A program made the translations under genes and the position numbers. A stretch of 47,455 nucleotides of DNA from Gymnopus androsaceus JB14. Its lineage: Eukaryota; Basidiomycota; Agaricomycetes; Agaricales; Omphalotaceae. Location of the stretch: assembly GCA_009733575.1 (NCBI GenBank), contig ML769821.1, positions 1 to 47,455 of the forward strand, written 5' to 3'. Shown in pieces: positions 34,085 to 44,700 of the stretch. Position 1 is the first letter of the stretch, and each line of letters starts with the position of its first letter. The notes beneath the pieces are model-generated. The model searched no databases. It saw nothing but the letters and a program-made list of their open reading frames with translations, and was not told the origin of the DNA.

Positions 34085-35235
34085 AAGAGTACAAGTGTCC
34101 TGCACATTCAGAATGTCAATTCTCTCTTCATCCACAACAGGAGAAGATGAAGCAAAGCCAAAGGTACACAAAAGGTCATCAAGGAGTGTGAGTGCACCTG
34201 CACCTGCATCCACTAGTCTCTGCTTAGATCTATACAATATTGAATACCTCATTCAAGAGGAGTCTTCTCCCTTCCACAACACCATTCACTTCAGTCGCAT
34301 CAACCATAGCTTTCAGCACCATTACTACAACTATAACCTATTCCTGGGATCAATGTCTATGTTATTGTTCCTGGCCTCTCCAAGGATCCCAAAATGCATC
34401 AAACAGTCTTTCTACATTCCTTTTCCCTACCCTCTTCCCTCCCTCTGCTTTGAGCCATTCAATTCCTGGTCAACAACACTTGACAGTGGCGCAAGGAGAA
34501 CCTCCATCCAAACACTCCCAGCACCAATACTGGATACGTTTGTGCTGCCTTGAAGGGAGAGGGAGGGTACAAAGGAACAAATTATGTCAACACCAGTTTG
34601 GATGAAAGATGGGAATAAGCAGTAGATGGGAAGGGAAGGAGAAGGATAGACGGTCCAAGCTGTACATGATATGTAGATAGGAAGGAAAGATAGTTGGTCA
34701 GTCATGCTAATAATGTTGTGGAAATATGAAGACCCAAAACAGCAACAACAGCTCGCAATGTAGAGAATAAAAGCAAAGCACAGTCAAAAGCAAGTGCAAA
34801 GCGAAACCTGCACGTACCTTCCAAAATCCCCAATTAATGACCTCCACATTTCCTCTGCCCTTTGTCTGTGAGGCCTAGAAGGACGCTCTTTCTTGTTTCT
34901 CTCAGTCTGTGATATCAATGACAGCTGCTGAGACTGAGACTTGGATCATGAAGATGACGGTTACAATGGCTGGTTCATATGCATTGACAATAACACCCAA
35001 AGGCCTCCAAGATCAAGTTACCAAATAAGTAGGAAAAACACACCCAAATCCACATGCGCTAAGATCAATGACATTTCCTCTGCTCTATCAATTGCCCAGT
35101 ATCTTTCTCCTGCATTGATTTCAACTGCATTCTTGCCATGTCGATCTTGCCAGATGGTTTTGAGCAAGCACACCGGGGCAAAGATATTGAGGCAGGCATA
35201 GAGCTTGAGGTAGAGCTTTGGGAGGTTTTGTTGAA
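34085..35235 (-). pseudogene. Block A: CG-depleted copy of block B, protein-gene relic
   Basis: This stretch matches block B (42.8-44.7 kb) over long collinear runs, for example GTGAGGCCTAGAAGGACGCT and the CTCCAAGA...GAGTTACC segment. On the minus strand it can be read as RLFDAFWDPW (near 34370-34400) and as CSKPSGKIDMARMQ, KSMQEKDTGQLIEQRKC (near 35090-35170); block B reads KLFDAFWESW and CSKPAKIDVAGMQ, SMQEKDTEQVMEQRKC. Differences are dominated by CG in B against TG or CA in A (B CCAAAACGCATCGAATAG, A CCAAAATGCATCAAACAG). KLFDAFW also recalls KLGSAFWDAF in the C-terminus of the bZIP gene at 24.2 kb. No continuous gene survives. Confidence 0.5.
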
Positions 35236-35720
35236 CCTCTGTCTATTACGCATCGTTTCTTCCACTTCTCAGCAGACATGTACACCTTCTGAACCTGGTA
35301 CATGTCATCTTGAGGGCCTACGTATGCTCTCTTGGCTTCGTCAGTTCTTCCTCTCGTGTTTTGTTCTTTTTGGCATATGCTGTTTATCCATTGTTTGGTG
35401 CCAAACACATTATTAGTGCTTCCTTGGTATCAAGCCTCAAAGTACCCTTTGGCTATCATGACAATCTCAACATCAGTCCACTTGAATTGGTTCTGTCCTG
35501 TTTTGTGAAGTCCATATCCTTTCCACAAGTCCCTGAGTTACTTATCTTCAGAGTGTATCCTTTTGGGTGCAAGTCTATGTGGGCAATGTGCCTCTTTTAC
35601 ATGAGTGCTGGCATTGACGTGCCAGTGAGACTCCACTACCAGACTATGGTTTCCTACAAACTACTTAGAGCTGATATCCAATTTAATACCATGGCTCTGT
35701 TGGTCTGAGTACTTCCACAC
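35236..35720 (-). other. Unidentified coding relic on the minus strand
   Basis: A reading with coherent, non-repetitive residues is visible: FKWTDVEIVMIAKGYFEA, a TGA near 35434, then NVFGTKQWINSICQKEQNTR, DDMYQVQKVYMSAEKWKKR. The stop would be undone by one C-to-T reversal at a CG (CGA). I do not recognise the protein. It adjoins block A and is not matched in block B. Confidence 0.3.
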
Positions 35721-35771
35721 TTATCAGACTCATTACAGCTACCAGCTTGAGCTCACTATAGCTCACTTATA

Positions 35772-35928
35772 CTGTACCATTTCGACCGCTAGTTCAGCAA
35801 TTTTTAGCGTCACACCTTCATTAAATCGCAAGTTCAGGACCTATGCGTCACGTGTCACCAATGCGAAAATCCGGGAGTTCAGAGGTGCTGCGTCACGCGT
35901 CACTGAACTAATGGTCGAAATGGTACAG
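35772..35928. mobile_element. MITE with 28-base terminal inverted repeats, TA-flanked
   Basis: The ends are CTGTACCATTTCGACC (left, from 35772) and its exact reverse complement (right, to 35928); after two mismatched bases the match continues for TAGTTCAG. The element is flanked on each side by TA, as for Tc1/mariner-type insertions. GCGTCAC occurs three times inside (near 35817, 35845 and 35891), twice followed by a second GTCAC. About a dozen CG dinucleotides in 157 bases contrast with the CG-poor surroundings. No coding capacity. Confidence 0.8.
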
Positions 35929-36857
35929 TACTATCTCTAGAAGCAAACTTGTCAAGAATTGTGTTCTCAAGGTCTTGCCAAAAAATTGGTGTATTAGCAC
36001 CTGGTAGCTTATTGCCTTAGTGGTCTCGGAAACCAATGACATGACTGTACCAACAAGGAAGTTCATGAGCTTCTTGCATTGCCAACTCATTCTTTTCATT
36101 ATAATTACTGTACTGTACTGAACTTTTTTAAAATAATAATAGTGAATATAGCTTAACAGACTAAGAGTGCAAGTAGTAGTTTGACTATTCGGAAAATGTC
36201 ATGCAATTAGTACAATAGTGACTCAAGTGACTTTCTTCAACCTGTTCAAGAAACCTTGCATATGAGCTTGTTGAAGGATTCTTGAAAGAATTGACTCAAG
36301 TGAGCGTTGATCCCAACAGGATATCAACAGTATGGCAGAGTTATAGGAAAACCAGTGAGAACCCTAATATAGGCTGTTCATCCCTTGACCATGAAACACA
36401 TTTGTCACTTTCTCTTGCTCCATGATTTCACTATCACTATTGTTTGCCACAATAGACTCAGGCTACAGCACTCGCAGACCATTTTACGGAATTCGAGATG
36501 AGTACTTGTCCCTATGATTCTGAGCAGTAGTATGAATTATTTCTTGTAGGGATGAGTAACTCATCTTGAAATGTTCTCTCAATTCGGGACCCATCTCACT
36601 AATAGTTCAATTTATTTCATATTATTTCGACCATCTACGCTAAAATCCTTGCGTACATTCAACAACTGTTAGCAAACATACCATATCTAAACAATGCAAT
36701 GCCGGTGAAGAGGGTGGTAGCCTTTTAGACTCTTCTGCCAAATTCATCTCGCTTGGAACAGTACATATGACCGATTGAGCATGAACTGGTGTGATCGGAG
36801 CCCTATAGTTACATTGTCACTTGTAATTAAAATACTTTACATTATTCTTCATCCCAA
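35929..36857. other. Intergenic, nothing recognised
   Basis: AT-rich sequence with many stops in all frames. GTACTGTACTG near 36110 and the TTTCGACCATCTACGCTAAAATCC stretch near 36625, similar to 42674-42700, are the only notable words. Confidence 0.4.
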
Positions 36858-37522
36858 CATCAGCAAAACCTGGGTGTGCTGCACAGAACTGGACAGTTCT
36901 GTGCAGCACTCATAGCAGCCATAGCAGCCATAGCAAGGTACCCATCTGTCCAGAACTATGGATTGCTATGGACTGCTATGGGTTGCTATGGATTGCACCG
37001 GTTTCGAGGCATTTGATTGTGGAATGGCTCTATTCAATAAAAATATATTAATCTTTTGAATTGCTTCGTTGCACTTCGTGAAACCAAAAATGGATGAAAA
37101 TAATCATAAAATCATATTATATTGCTGTAGTCATAGCGAAACTAGTAGAACTACTAATATAACTACATATCTGTAATAAAACTAGTATACTATATCATTA
37201 GGTGGTGACGAGACATTGCTTGAATGCAACTACATACCATAGTCCAAACCAAAGTGGCTCAGGACTGACTTGGGGGGAAAGAAACAGAGCTCGTCAAAGT
37301 CCCAGTTACGACGATGCATTATATAGTGTTGGCGGGAGAAACTGACAGCTGTCAAGCAGCGACACTGATGCCAAAATCGGTTGACAGCTTTGTGATCCTG
37401 GAGAAACTCATAGCAAGCCATAGGAACCCATAGCAGCTCATAGTTCTGTGCAGGACTATGGCTCCTATGACCCGCTATGGCTTGCTATGGCTCCTATGAC
37501 CATCTCCCAGGTTTTGCTGATG
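36858..37522. mobile_element. Foldback-type element with CTATGG/CCATAG repeats, 665 bases
   Basis: Perfect 17-base terminal inverted repeats, CATCAGCAAAACCTGGG (36858-36874) and its reverse complement (37506-37522). Just inside the left end is a 15-base-stem hairpin, GTGCTGCACAGAACT/AGTTCTGTGCAGCAC (36875-36910). Both subterminal parts are packed with CATAGCAGCC, GCTATGG and TTGCTATGG words; the right one folds on itself (37408-37492). The middle is AT-rich and has no transposase. This layout is typical of non-autonomous foldback or MITE elements. Confidence 0.7.
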
Positions 37523-37806
37523 AATAAGCATCCTCATTTACTGTATCTGGTAATTAACCCCTAATTGTATCTCTGCCTTCTACCACATTGGCACTCATCC
37601 AAACACCTCCACCCATTAATTTTAACAGTATAGGACTTAGAAATTTAGTATATATAGTAGCTAGTTGCAGTAGTAGTCCTTAGCTTCAATCTTGTCAATA
37701 TTTCCTAGTTCTCAATCCTATTCTCTTTTCCTCATCATCTCTCATGCTTAGTCTGAGTCATGATGCCTGGATCTTGTGTTGTGAGATACTAGTTGGTGAC
37801 AACTGC

Positions 37807-38274
37807 CAATAATTACGCTTCAGTCTGGCTGAAGCATTGTGAGATGTAATTTTTCTCAATAGATAGGGGAGATATACTATTTTAGAGGAATACAGAAAAT
37901 AAACGCCTCATAGAACCAGAGAAGAAAATAAATTCAGACCATTTGAATTTCGGACTCCATGAATTTGCAAAACAACAGCATTTTTCAAACTAGGCATGAA
38001 GTAATTCATTTCAGTTAACCCAAAAATATACACTACTGAAGCTGGCCAAAGTATTTCATGTTAGCTCAAGTGAAACAAAGCTGATTGCTTCAGTTCCTGT
38101 CCAAAAATGATATTTTGGCTAGACATTCCCCTTTGGAGAAATTTCAAACATCAGATCATCGGAAATCAATTTTTTGTTTATTTATTTACAATTTTATGAA
38201 AAAGTATATTGTTCTTATCTATTGAAATAAATTATTTCCCATAATGCTTCAGTCAGACTAAAGCACAATTATTG
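37807..38274. repeat. Inverted-repeat element, 468 bases, 36-base ends
   Basis: The left end CAATAATTACGCTTCAGTCT (37807 on, continuing GGCTGAAGCATTGTG) is an inverted copy of the right end (AAGCACAATTATTG, 38261-38274, with CATAATGCTTCAGTCAGACT before it), with about five differences, most of them transitions. The interior is AT-rich, with no coding frame. It lies immediately downstream of NLR2. Confidence 0.6.
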
Positions 38275-38340
38275 CTAGTGTAGGCTCTAGCCATTGCCTT
38301 TACTTTCCTTCTGAAATTTTTCCCCAAGTCTCTCAGAGCC

Positions 38341-41300
38341 TCAGATAAAACTAGACTCTACCACATACATACTAGTACGAGACTTCTTAAAAATGGGAAG
38401 AAATTCCTCCTCAGAAGAGTTGGCCTCAGGAACTTTGCGTTTCTTCAACTTGGTTTCTGGAAAGGAAGAGTCAGTAAAAAGAATGAGGCCAAGGGAAGAC
38501 ATTTGATTCAGTTTAACAAAAATCCGAAGTGACTCACCCATGGAAGGCTGAGATGCAATATCTTCCCTAAATACTGTCCCCTTAATAGCCTCAGCTTCAT
38601 GTCCTTGAGACTCTGCTACTCGGGGAGTACTTGCTTGAGCATGAACATTAGCTCCATTGGACAAAAGGAGCTGGAGAATGGCTTCATGTCTTTTGGATAC
38701 AGCTGCTTGGAGAGCATTTCCATATTTGCCTCCCTGAGCATTTACATCAGCTCCATAGGCCAATAGGATCTGGACATTGGCTTTATGTCCTTTGGATACA
38801 GCTGCTTGCAGAGCCGTTCCATATTTGCCTCCCTGAGCATTCACATCAGCTCGATAGGTCAAAAGGAGGTGTACAATAGTTTCAATTCCTTTAGATGCTG
38901 CTGCTTGGAGAGTATTTCCATAATAGGCTTCTGGAGCATTCACATCAGCTCCATTGCTCAGAAGGAGCTGGACAATGGCTACATTTCCATTGGATGCTGC
39001 AGCTTGAAGAGCATTTCCATATTCACCTCCCTGAACATTTACATCAGCTCCATGGGCCAAAAGGAGCTGGACAATGGCTTGATTTCCATTGGAGGCAGCT
39101 GCTTGCAGAGCAGTTCTATAATTACCTCCCCAAGTATTTAATGATGCTCCCTCATTCAAAAGGAACAGGAGAATGGCTCGTTTTCCACCAACACAGTGAG
39201 CATGCTGATATGGAGGATTCACATCTGCTCCATTGTTCAAAAGGAGCTGGGCAATTACTTCATGTCCATTAAATGCTGCTGCTTGGATAGCATTTCCATA
39301 ATAGCCTCCCTGTGCATTCACATCAGCTCCAAGGGTCAAAAGCAGGTGAACAATGGCTGCATTTCCATTGAATGCTGCTGCTTGAAGAGCACCTCCATAA
39401 TAGCCTCCATAACCATGTATGTTTGCTCCATAAGTCAAAAGGAGATCAACAATGGTTTCATTTCCAATGAATGCTGCTGCTTGGAGAGGATATGCATAAT
39501 ATCCTCCCTGAGCATTCACATCAGCTCCATTGGCCAAAAGGAGCCGGACAATGTCTTCATGCCCTTGTGACACTGCTGCTTGGAGAACATTTCCATAAAA
39601 GCCTCCCTGATTATTTACCTTACCTCCCCAGGTCAAAACAAGCTGAACAATGGTTTCATTTCCATTGGTTACTGCTGCATAGAGAGCATTTTCATGATAG
39701 CGTACTTGAGCATTTACATCAGCTTTATTCATCAAAAGAAGCTGGACAATAGCTTCATTTCTTTTGAATATTGCTGCTTGGAGGGCATTTTCATGAATAC
39801 CTCCCCGAGCATTCACATGAGCTCCCTTGGTCAGAAGGAGCTGGACAATGGTTTCATTTCCATTGAACACTGCTGCTTGGAGAGCATTTCCATAAAATCC
39901 TCCCTGAGCATTCACATTAGCTCCATGGATCAAAAGCAGCTGAACAATGGCTTCATTTCCATTGAATACGGCTGCTTGGAGAGCATTTCCATATTTGCCT
40001 CTCTGAGCATTCACATTAGCTCCATGGATCAATAGCAGCTGGACAATTACTTCATGTCCATTAAATGCTGCTGCTTGGATAGCATTTCCATATTTGCCTC
40101 CCTGAGCATTCACATCAGCTCCATGGGTCAAAAGGAGCTGGACAATGGCTTTATTTCCATTGGATGCAGCTGCTTGGAGAGCATTTCTATATTTGCCTGC
40201 CTGAGCATTCACATCAGCTCGATGGGTCAAAAGAAGCTGGACAATGGCTAAATATCCATTGAATGCTGCTGCTTGGAGAGCATTTCCATGTGTGCCTCCC
40301 TGAGCATTCACATCAGCTCCATTTCTCAGAAAGAGCTGGACGATGGATTCATTTCCACTGGATACTGCTGCTTGGAGAGCATCTTTATATCCACCTCCCT
40401 GAGCATTCATATCAGCTCCATAGTCTAAAAGAACCTGGACAATTGCTACATTTCCATTGAGTGTTGCTGCTTGGAGAGCATTTCCATAAAAACCTCCTTG
40501 AGCATTCACATGAGCTCCGTTGTCCAAAAGAAGCTGGAAAATGTCTTCATTTCCATTGGATGCAGCTGCCTGGAGAGCATTTCCATGTGCTCCCCCCTTT
40601 GCATTGATGTCACATTCACCACATACAAGCAGGTTGTAAACACTCCTTATTAAACCACCATGAACGGCACAATACAGTGGATCGGGAACCTGCTCCCAAT
40701 ACCCTATATGATGTATTCTTTCTACCCAAGCTTGAAATGGTGCACTTCCTTTCTTCAGGAAGTCTTTGGTTAAGTCATCTAAGGCTTTTTCTGGGCCTGA
40801 TTCTTGCACTGGTTTTGTATGGGCTCTCCAATATTTTGCTGCATAATAATATGTTTTTGACTCAGAAGCTATACCACTACTATTTCTTATCACAATGGGT
40901 GATTTCAAAAGATATATGATGCATGCCTTAGCCAATGAGGCATGAGCTAGCTGTGCATTGATTTGAAATAATGTTCTTGTTTGAACCAAATCTGCCTTGG
41001 TAATCAGAAACTCCTTCACAGAAGTGTGTGCCAATTGGACAATATTGTTAATGTCAACAGTCACAAGATTGGAGTCAATGATGAGCTCCACTTTCAGGTC
41101 CATCTCATCACTTGTGTCTAGTTTCTGCTCTTTCACATTGATAGCAAGAAAATTTGCAACCTGCTTTTTGTTTAATGGTTCAAAAGCAAATGTAAGCCAC
41201 ATAAGAAGATGATATGCATCTGCTGCATGTATGCTTTTCTCAGCACTCTGTATGGCTTTCATGTATGTTTCTTGTAAATCACCAGGAAGTGTCTGTAATG

Positions 41301-42585
41301 CCTGAATAACTGCGCTCTGGGTTCCACATTGAATCAATGTTCTAACTTGACAATCTACCCAGCGAAATCTAATGATGAGAGACATAAGCATGAATGTATT
41401 CATAGTAAGGTTTTAAATACCTACTGCCCCTGAGCCTTTGTCTTCAATGTATTCAACACCATGGCTTTCAATTCTCCTCTAAAATAAGGTTGCACTTGCT
41501 CTTCCAAATAGAGAGAAATATCTTCTTCCATTCTGGAATCCTCACTGCCTAGTGCAATTAGCAACCCCATATCAGCTGCTTGGCCCTCTGGTGAATATCG
41601 ACTTGTAACAACAGTTTGCATTTCTGCAGAGATCTTTGCCACCCACTTCACTACATAGGCTCTATCCTGTGCACTGCATTCATCCAAGGCATCTATCACT
41701 ATATATCCTGAAATAGATTGCTGAATAATTGTATTCAGGGTAGTTTCCAACTGAAAATTGTGAGGTTGGTCAACTTGATGACCTCTATCACACTGGTTGT
41801 ACAAGTCTTGCAATGCTGGATGAATCCCTTGCACATTTACACCCATTTGTTGCAGCATATTCAACAGAAATCCCCGATAACCAGATTTTTCACCTGTGTT
41901 ATCACGAAAATCAAAATAGTGAAACCAAACAGTGTTTTCACTGTCACGTAGGTGATCTATGATTGTTGTTCTAAGAAGTCCTTAATCTTTAATGATTTTC
42001 TATCAAGTATCACAACTGCACTCACGATATGATGGTTTTACCTGATCCCGCTGAACCAAATATCAATTAATTATGACATTTCAAATATCTATAATCAGCT
42101 CAACTCACCTTTGCCTTGAATCCACAGCAAACCACCATTATTTTTCCATTTAATGTATTGCAAATGTTCAATGATCCAACTTCCAGTTCCCATAGTTTTC
42201 TTGTTTGCAGCAGTGTTGAAATTGTTAGAGCAATCTGGTGCTTTAAGCCAGCCTCTGATTTTCTCTGCTTGATCATGCACTGGGTTGAATCACAGTTAAA
42301 TTACAAATTGAAAATACACTTGGAAAAGTCACTCACACTGAACAGTGATATTATGTGCATTCATGAAGGTCCCACCATATATCCCAAAGTTGTGGGAATT
42401 TGCAAACTGACTTTGAACCAGAAGATATTACCAATGGCTCCTATCAAGAAACTTGGTATCCTACCTGCCACTGTAATTATAAGTATTTCCTTGCTCATAT
42501 CTACCACGAATGAAAGCATCAGCACAGGTGGCATAAATCTAGAGTGCCTCACCTACTGGTTGCCTGGGTTGAAATGTTCCATCAT
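38341..42585 (-). CDS. NLR2: intact NACHT-ankyrin repeat protein, 1286 residues
   Basis: Six exons close exactly in phase: 42585-42557, 42410-42337, 42267-42109, 42050-42026, 41970-41425, 41368-38341. Order: short leader with FGIYGGTFMNAHN; WLKAPDCSNNFNTAANKKT; LLWIQGK joined to AGSGKTIIS (Walker A); HYFDFRDNTGEKSGYRGFL; YIVIDALDEC (Walker B); VVTSRYSPE (sensor-like Arg); FRWVDCQVRTLIQC and AYHLLMWLTFAFEPLN (winged-helix part); IVQLAHTSVKEFLI; then about 21 ankyrin repeats of 33 residues (NALQAAAxNGNxAIVQLLLx, HGADVNAQGGxYG). One repeat (CVGGKRAILLFLL) is degenerate. The tail has basic clusters KLKKRKV and FKKSR, a bipartite nuclear-import-like signal. The family are STAND ATPases that oligomerise on ligand binding; fungal members are tied to non-self recognition and programmed cell death. 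CG is strongly depleted in the coding DNA. Confidence 0.9.
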
Positions 42586-42624
42586 GATGGGAATGAAGCG
42601 AGAATTAATGCCGAGGACAGCGGG

Positions 42625-42632
42625 TTTATATA
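42625..42632 (-). promoter_or_regulatory. TATA box of NLR2
   Basis: TATATAAA on the minus strand, 40 bases upstream of the ATG at 42585, in a block conserved with the NLR1 promoter. Immediately upstream the sequence becomes CG-containing again, so the promoter marks the edge of the CG-poor tract. Confidence 0.55.
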
Positions 42633-42774
42633 ACGACTACCTTATTTACTATTGTTTATATTCTGATGGCTTCGACCGTCTACGCTTTACCGTAAAATAC
42701 AAGGGCAATGGAATTGACATTGATATCAATACTGTATAGTACATGTAATGTTCTCTCTTCCCTTCTCACCCCTC

Positions 42775-44700
42775 CTACTCCATCTCCTCGCACTCCTGTA
42801 CCCGTACCGGTATTCCAAGACTCCCAAAACGCATCGAATAGCTTGCCAAAGCTGCGTCTGTTTTCTTCCCTCCCTGCTCCATACTAGGCGCGAGTAGCAC
42901 CCATCGGAATAGCCACTTGCGTCGCTTCCATTTTGGGGGCAGGGGAGAGGGAGTGTACGGAGAGCGATTGAAGGGTTTGAATGCCGGAAATGAGAGGGCT
43001 AGGAGGGGTTGGGAGGAAAGGGAGGGAGGAGAGGAAGCTGAGGAAAGTGATATGACGGTCCATGCGGATGGGTGCGCTGTATGCAAACAGGCGTTAGTAC
43101 ATAGAAGAAAAAACAAAGTATTGAAAAAAACCGAAGAAATACCAAACACCACGCCAACAACAGTAACGTCCGTGCATAATGTTAAATAGAAACGTAAAAG
43201 CGAAAGCACACAGATTTTAGCTACGAACAAATCGAGATCACTGCCTCCTCGTCCACTATTTTCCTTCTCATGTCGAGTCCCCGTCCCGATCTGCGACTTG
43301 TACTGCCCAGCACCCACCCCAACACGCCCAACGCCCAACACAAATCCTCGTATGTCGATCTTGGATTGCTTCGAGCGTCTACTTCCGAGTTTGTGTTCGA
43401 TGCCGAGGTATCAGATGTCGAAGCAATTGTCATCGTAGACATTGAATGAGGTACGGGACGACCGCTGCCCAAAACTCCCTTTTCCTTCAAATTCGAATTC
43501 TTCGTCGGAGTTGATAACCAAGTCGACGTTGATGAGTTGCAGAGAACATAGAAAGAGGACTGGAACACATTTCCTCATGAATATCACCTGGATCCATGAT
43601 GGCTCAATGTGTGAACGCCTATACACGTAGACTTGGTACTAAGACCTCTTCGCCATAATAGCTACATAGACGGAGGACCCGGTAATCAATGTTTACGTTT
43701 CCTCCACCCTTGTCCTTGTCCCTGAGGTACTGAGTATGCCAATGACCTCGTTCCGCTTCTCCTCCTGCGAAGATGAAGATGGTTTAAGCAGAAGAGGAGA
43801 AGGGTTCGACTGAGATTGGGAAAGGAGCAATACGTGTGCATCAAAGACAGAACCTAAAAGTCCTTCCATACCTATATCGTGTTCCGCTGCCATGGTTCCC
43901 GATACGTTCGCGTATTTTGAGCAGTCTGAGTTTGAGATCGTCGTTTCCGCGTTAGGGCTCAGGTGAATGCGGGGATTCCGGCGCAGTACAAGCAATACTT
44001 TGAGAGGAGCGCCAGCATTACCAATTCTACTGGATATACTGGCATCGCTAGGTAAGGCGCGGAGGAACGGGGGAAGGAGTCGAATCACGGGAACGAGGGA
44101 TAGAAGTTATGCTGGGATGGGGAAGGGCGAGGGGGAGAGACGGTCCATGCGGTTGGATGAGCTGTAGATAGGAAGGAAAGAAAGTTAGCCAGTCATGTTA
44201 ACCTTGTTGTAGAAGCATACGAAGACCAAAAACAGTAACAATAAACGTTACTCGCAAGTAGAAAATAAAAGCAAAGCACAATCGAAAGCGAGTGCAACAC
44301 AGAAGAATGAACCAAACGAAAGTGAAACCCGCACATACCTCCCAAAAACGCAATTAATAATCTCCAAATTTTCTCTATCCTTGGCCGTGAGGCCTAGAAG
44401 GACGCTCCTTCCCGTTTCTTTCAGTCTGTGATATCGATGACGGCTGGTTCGAGGGATGCAATATGTGCGCATCGACACACCCAAAAGCCTCCAAGACCGA
44501 GTTACCGAGAAAGTATGAGAGACCACAAGACATGCATCCGCTAGAATCGATAACACTTCCTCTGCTCCATTACTTGCTCAGTATCCTTCTCCTGCATCGA
44601 TTTCGATTTCGACTGCATTCCTGCCACGTCGATCTTGGCTGGTTTCGAGCAAGGATATCGAGGCAGGTGTAGAAGTTGAGGTAGAGCTTTGAAGGCTTCA
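42775..44700 (-). pseudogene. Block B: probable protein-gene relic, parent or sister of block A
   Basis: Collinear with block A, but with normal CG content. Minus-strand readings include CSKPAKIDVAGMQSKSKSMQ and EKDTEQVMEQRK (about 44560-44650), PSSSSQEEKRNEVIGILS (about 43730-43785) and, at the far end, FGKLFDAFWESWNTGTGTG (about 42795-42855), the last like LGKLGSAFWDAF in the bZIP gene of this window. Frames of 100-190 codons (42775-43341, 43221-43568, 43693-44088, 44248-44556) are open but do not join into one recognisable protein. It could be a live multi-exon gene I failed to assemble, or a partial bZIP-related duplicate. Confidence 0.4.

Noticed and set aside
41971..42025. Suspected frameshift just after the NLR2 P-loop
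   Set aside because: A 55-base intron (GTGAGT to CTTCTTAG) restores phase and gives GKTIISTTIIDHLR; the NLR1 equivalent is a 54-base intron.
42775..43341. 188-codon minus-strand frame as an independent gene
   Set aside because: Mixed Ser/Pro and hydrophobic text without domain; the meaningful KLFDAFW reading lies in another frame of the same strand.
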